From Bryobacterales bacterium (lineage in GTDB: Bacteria > Acidobacteriota > Terriglobia > Bryobacterales > Bryobacteraceae), in contig JADZBH010000004.1 of assembly GCA_020852175.1 (NCBI GenBank), forward strand, positions 124,001 through 188,000: a DNA stretch of 64,000 nt, read 5' to 3'. Under the pieces are notes generated by a model. The model did not search any database. It had not been told where the DNA came from and was given only the letters and a program-made list of their open reading frames with translations. The translations under genes were made by a program, and so were the position numbers. Shown piece by piece: positions 59,941 through 64,000 of this stretch. Every line of letters starts with the position of its first letter. The first letter of the stretch is position 1.

Positions 59941-61326
59941 TGCTGGCCCCTCCCTTCTTCGTGGTGCGCCTTGGCCCCTGGGGCGGCGTGACCGTGTTGC
60001 AGAACCCCCTTCACTTCGGCGATGGCAATCACCGGGAGGATACGGCAGAACAGCAGGAAGAGCGTGAAGAAGAGTCCAAAGCTGCCGATCAACGTCGCGA
60101 TCTCGATGGGAGTCGGCGAATAGCTGCTCCAACTGGACGGCAGGTAGTCGCGGTGAAGGCTGGTCACGATGATGACGAAGCGTTCAAACCACATGCCGAT
60201 GTTGATGAAAATGGTGATGACAAAAACCGCTGGAAGCGAGTGGCGAACGCGCTTGAACCAAAGGAATTGTGGAGCCAGCACATTGCAGGAAACCATGATC
60301 CAGTAGGACCAGGCCATCGGACCCATCGCGCGGTTCAGAAACACGAACTGCTCGTAGGGGTTCGCCGAGTACTGCGCCGTGAAGAACTCCGTCCCGTAGG
60401 CGAGGGCGACAATCCCGCTGGTCAGCAGGATCAGTTTGCACATCACGTCCACATGGCGGTGCGTGATGTACTCCTCCAGGTGCATCGCCTTCCGGGCGAT
60501 GATCATGAGCGTTAGCACCATGGCCATACCCGAGAAGATGGCGCCGGCGACGAAATAGGGCGGAAAGATGGTCGCGTGCCAGCCGGGAATCACCGAGGTG
60601 GCGAAGTCCCAACTGACGATCGTGTGCACGGAAACCACCAGAGGCGTGGCCAGCCCGGCGAGAAGAGTGTAGACGGTTTCATAACGCTGCCAGGTGCGGT
60701 AGCTGCCATCCCAGCCCAGGCTCAGTATGGAAAACACGGTCCGCCGCAACCCTGGTGCGGACCGGTCGCGAATGGTGGCCAGGTCGGGAATGAGACCGAT
60801 GTACCAGAACGTGGCCGAGATGATGAAGTATGTGGAAATCGCGAAGGCGTCCCAGGCCAGCGGGGAGCGGAAGTTCATCCATAGCGGACCGCGGTCGTTG
60901 GGATAGGGGAACACCCAGTAGCCCATCCACGGACGGCCCATGTGAATCACCGGGAAGATGCCGGCGCACATGACGGCGAACAACGTCATGGCTTCGGCCG
61001 AACGGTTCACGGAGGTGCGCCAGCGTTGCCGGAACAGGAACAGGATGGCGGAGATGAGCGTGCCGGCGTGCCCGATACCGATCCAGAACACGAAGTTGGT
61101 GATGTCGAACGCCCACCCGACGGTGTTGTTCAGGCCCCACGTTCCAATTCCCGTGGTGACCTGGTAGGCGATCGTGACCGCGCCGAGGCCCAGCAGGGAA
61201 AGGGAGGCCAGAAAGGCCACCCACCACAGCAGCCCCGGCCGGCGCTCCATGGGCTTCAGGACATCCAAGGTCACTTGCGCCAGCGTTTTACCGCCCTGAA
61301 TCAGCGGTTGGCGAGCAATTCCGGTT

Positions 61327-61334
<8 letters not shown>
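59937..61334 (-). CDS. actC: alternative complex III subunit C (NrfD/PsrC-like quinol-binding)
   Basis: A 465-residue membrane protein of ten helices that provides the quinol site. PsrC/NrfD marks: [83 protein letters not shown] and YANPYEQ-like [23 protein letters not shown]. The start is ATG 61334, with GGAGG 5 nt upstream, overlapping the 3' end of actB by 8 nt; an in-frame ATG at 61349 is less likely. The C-terminal tail is His-rich ([15 protein letters not shown]). Confidence 0.93.

Positions 61335-64000
<2,666 letters not shown>

Overview
The window is high-GC bacterial chromosome that looks like Acidobacteriota, most likely the Solibacter/Bryobacter group. The best marker is a secreted protein at 35045-36796 whose C-terminus has the hallmarks of the Solibacter-type C-terminal domain (TIGR03437 as I recall it). 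Supporting markers are a very large TonB-dependent receptor with an N-terminal carboxypeptidase-regulatory domain, an alternative complex III operon, DUF3500 and DUF4091 secreted proteins and several orphan Flp pilins. Nearly all DNA is coding. I see no intact prophage, integrase or CRISPR array; the only mobile-element trace is a frameshifted IS110-type transposase fragment.

Layout. 1-6.1 kb: the tail of a GAF-GGDEF diguanylate cyclase, a beta-propeller protein, a DUF3500 protein, an orphan sugar-binding lipoprotein, a Flp pilin and a secreted protein with a phage-tail-fibre-like module, preceded by a structured leader ending in a terminator hairpin. 6.4-14.1 kb: housekeeping (serS, rpsO, pnp, tRNA-His, gltS, a UbiD decarboxylase, a FabG-like reductase). 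14.1-18.6 kb: a translationally coupled operon of an M14 metallopeptidase and two D-2-hydroxyacid dehydrogenases. 18.7-20.6 kb: aguB-aguA, converting agmatine to putrescine. 20.6-25.6 kb: an alcohol dehydrogenase, two convergent threonine synthases, a lytic transglycosylase and a HAD acid phosphatase. 25.7-26.3 kb: a tandem pair of Flp pilins.

26.5-32.7 kb: a four-gene minus-strand operon (TPR-like secreted protein, MFS transporter, glycosyltransferase fused to a GNAT acetyltransferase, GT-C-like membrane protein). 32.8-41.7 kb: a sugar/DMT-type permease, an AlaX editing protein, the Solibacter-type secreted protein, a lone nuoA, an aldo/keto reductase, cysE, a sialidase-fold protein, a small lipoprotein and adenosine deaminase. 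41.7-45.5 kb: glgB and a phytoene-dehydrogenase-like oxidoreductase. 45.7-48.9 kb: a TonB-C-like protein behind a promoter with a C10 tract, then a MarR regulator coupled to a ClC channel and preceded by a 21-bp palindrome. 49.0-53.7 kb: tandem DUF4091 lipoproteins and a TDT/SLAC1-type transporter. 53.8-57.6 kb: the TonB-dependent receptor and the transposase remnant. 57.7-64 kb: actB-C-D-E-F of alternative complex III, with actB running off the window.

Two themes recur. Many neighbours overlap by 1-4 nt (ATGA, GTGA or TGATG), indicating translational coupling. Several head-to-head pairs have start codons under 30 bp apart with a -10-like hexamer 7-9 nt upstream and no Shine-Dalgarno, suggesting leaderless or very short-leader transcripts. 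I did not find one convincing new multi-gene defence or mobile system. The most interesting leads are the attenuator-like leader at 6.16-6.33 kb, the C10 promoter spacer at 45.64 kb, the MarR palindrome at 46.61 kb and the GT4-GNAT fusion.
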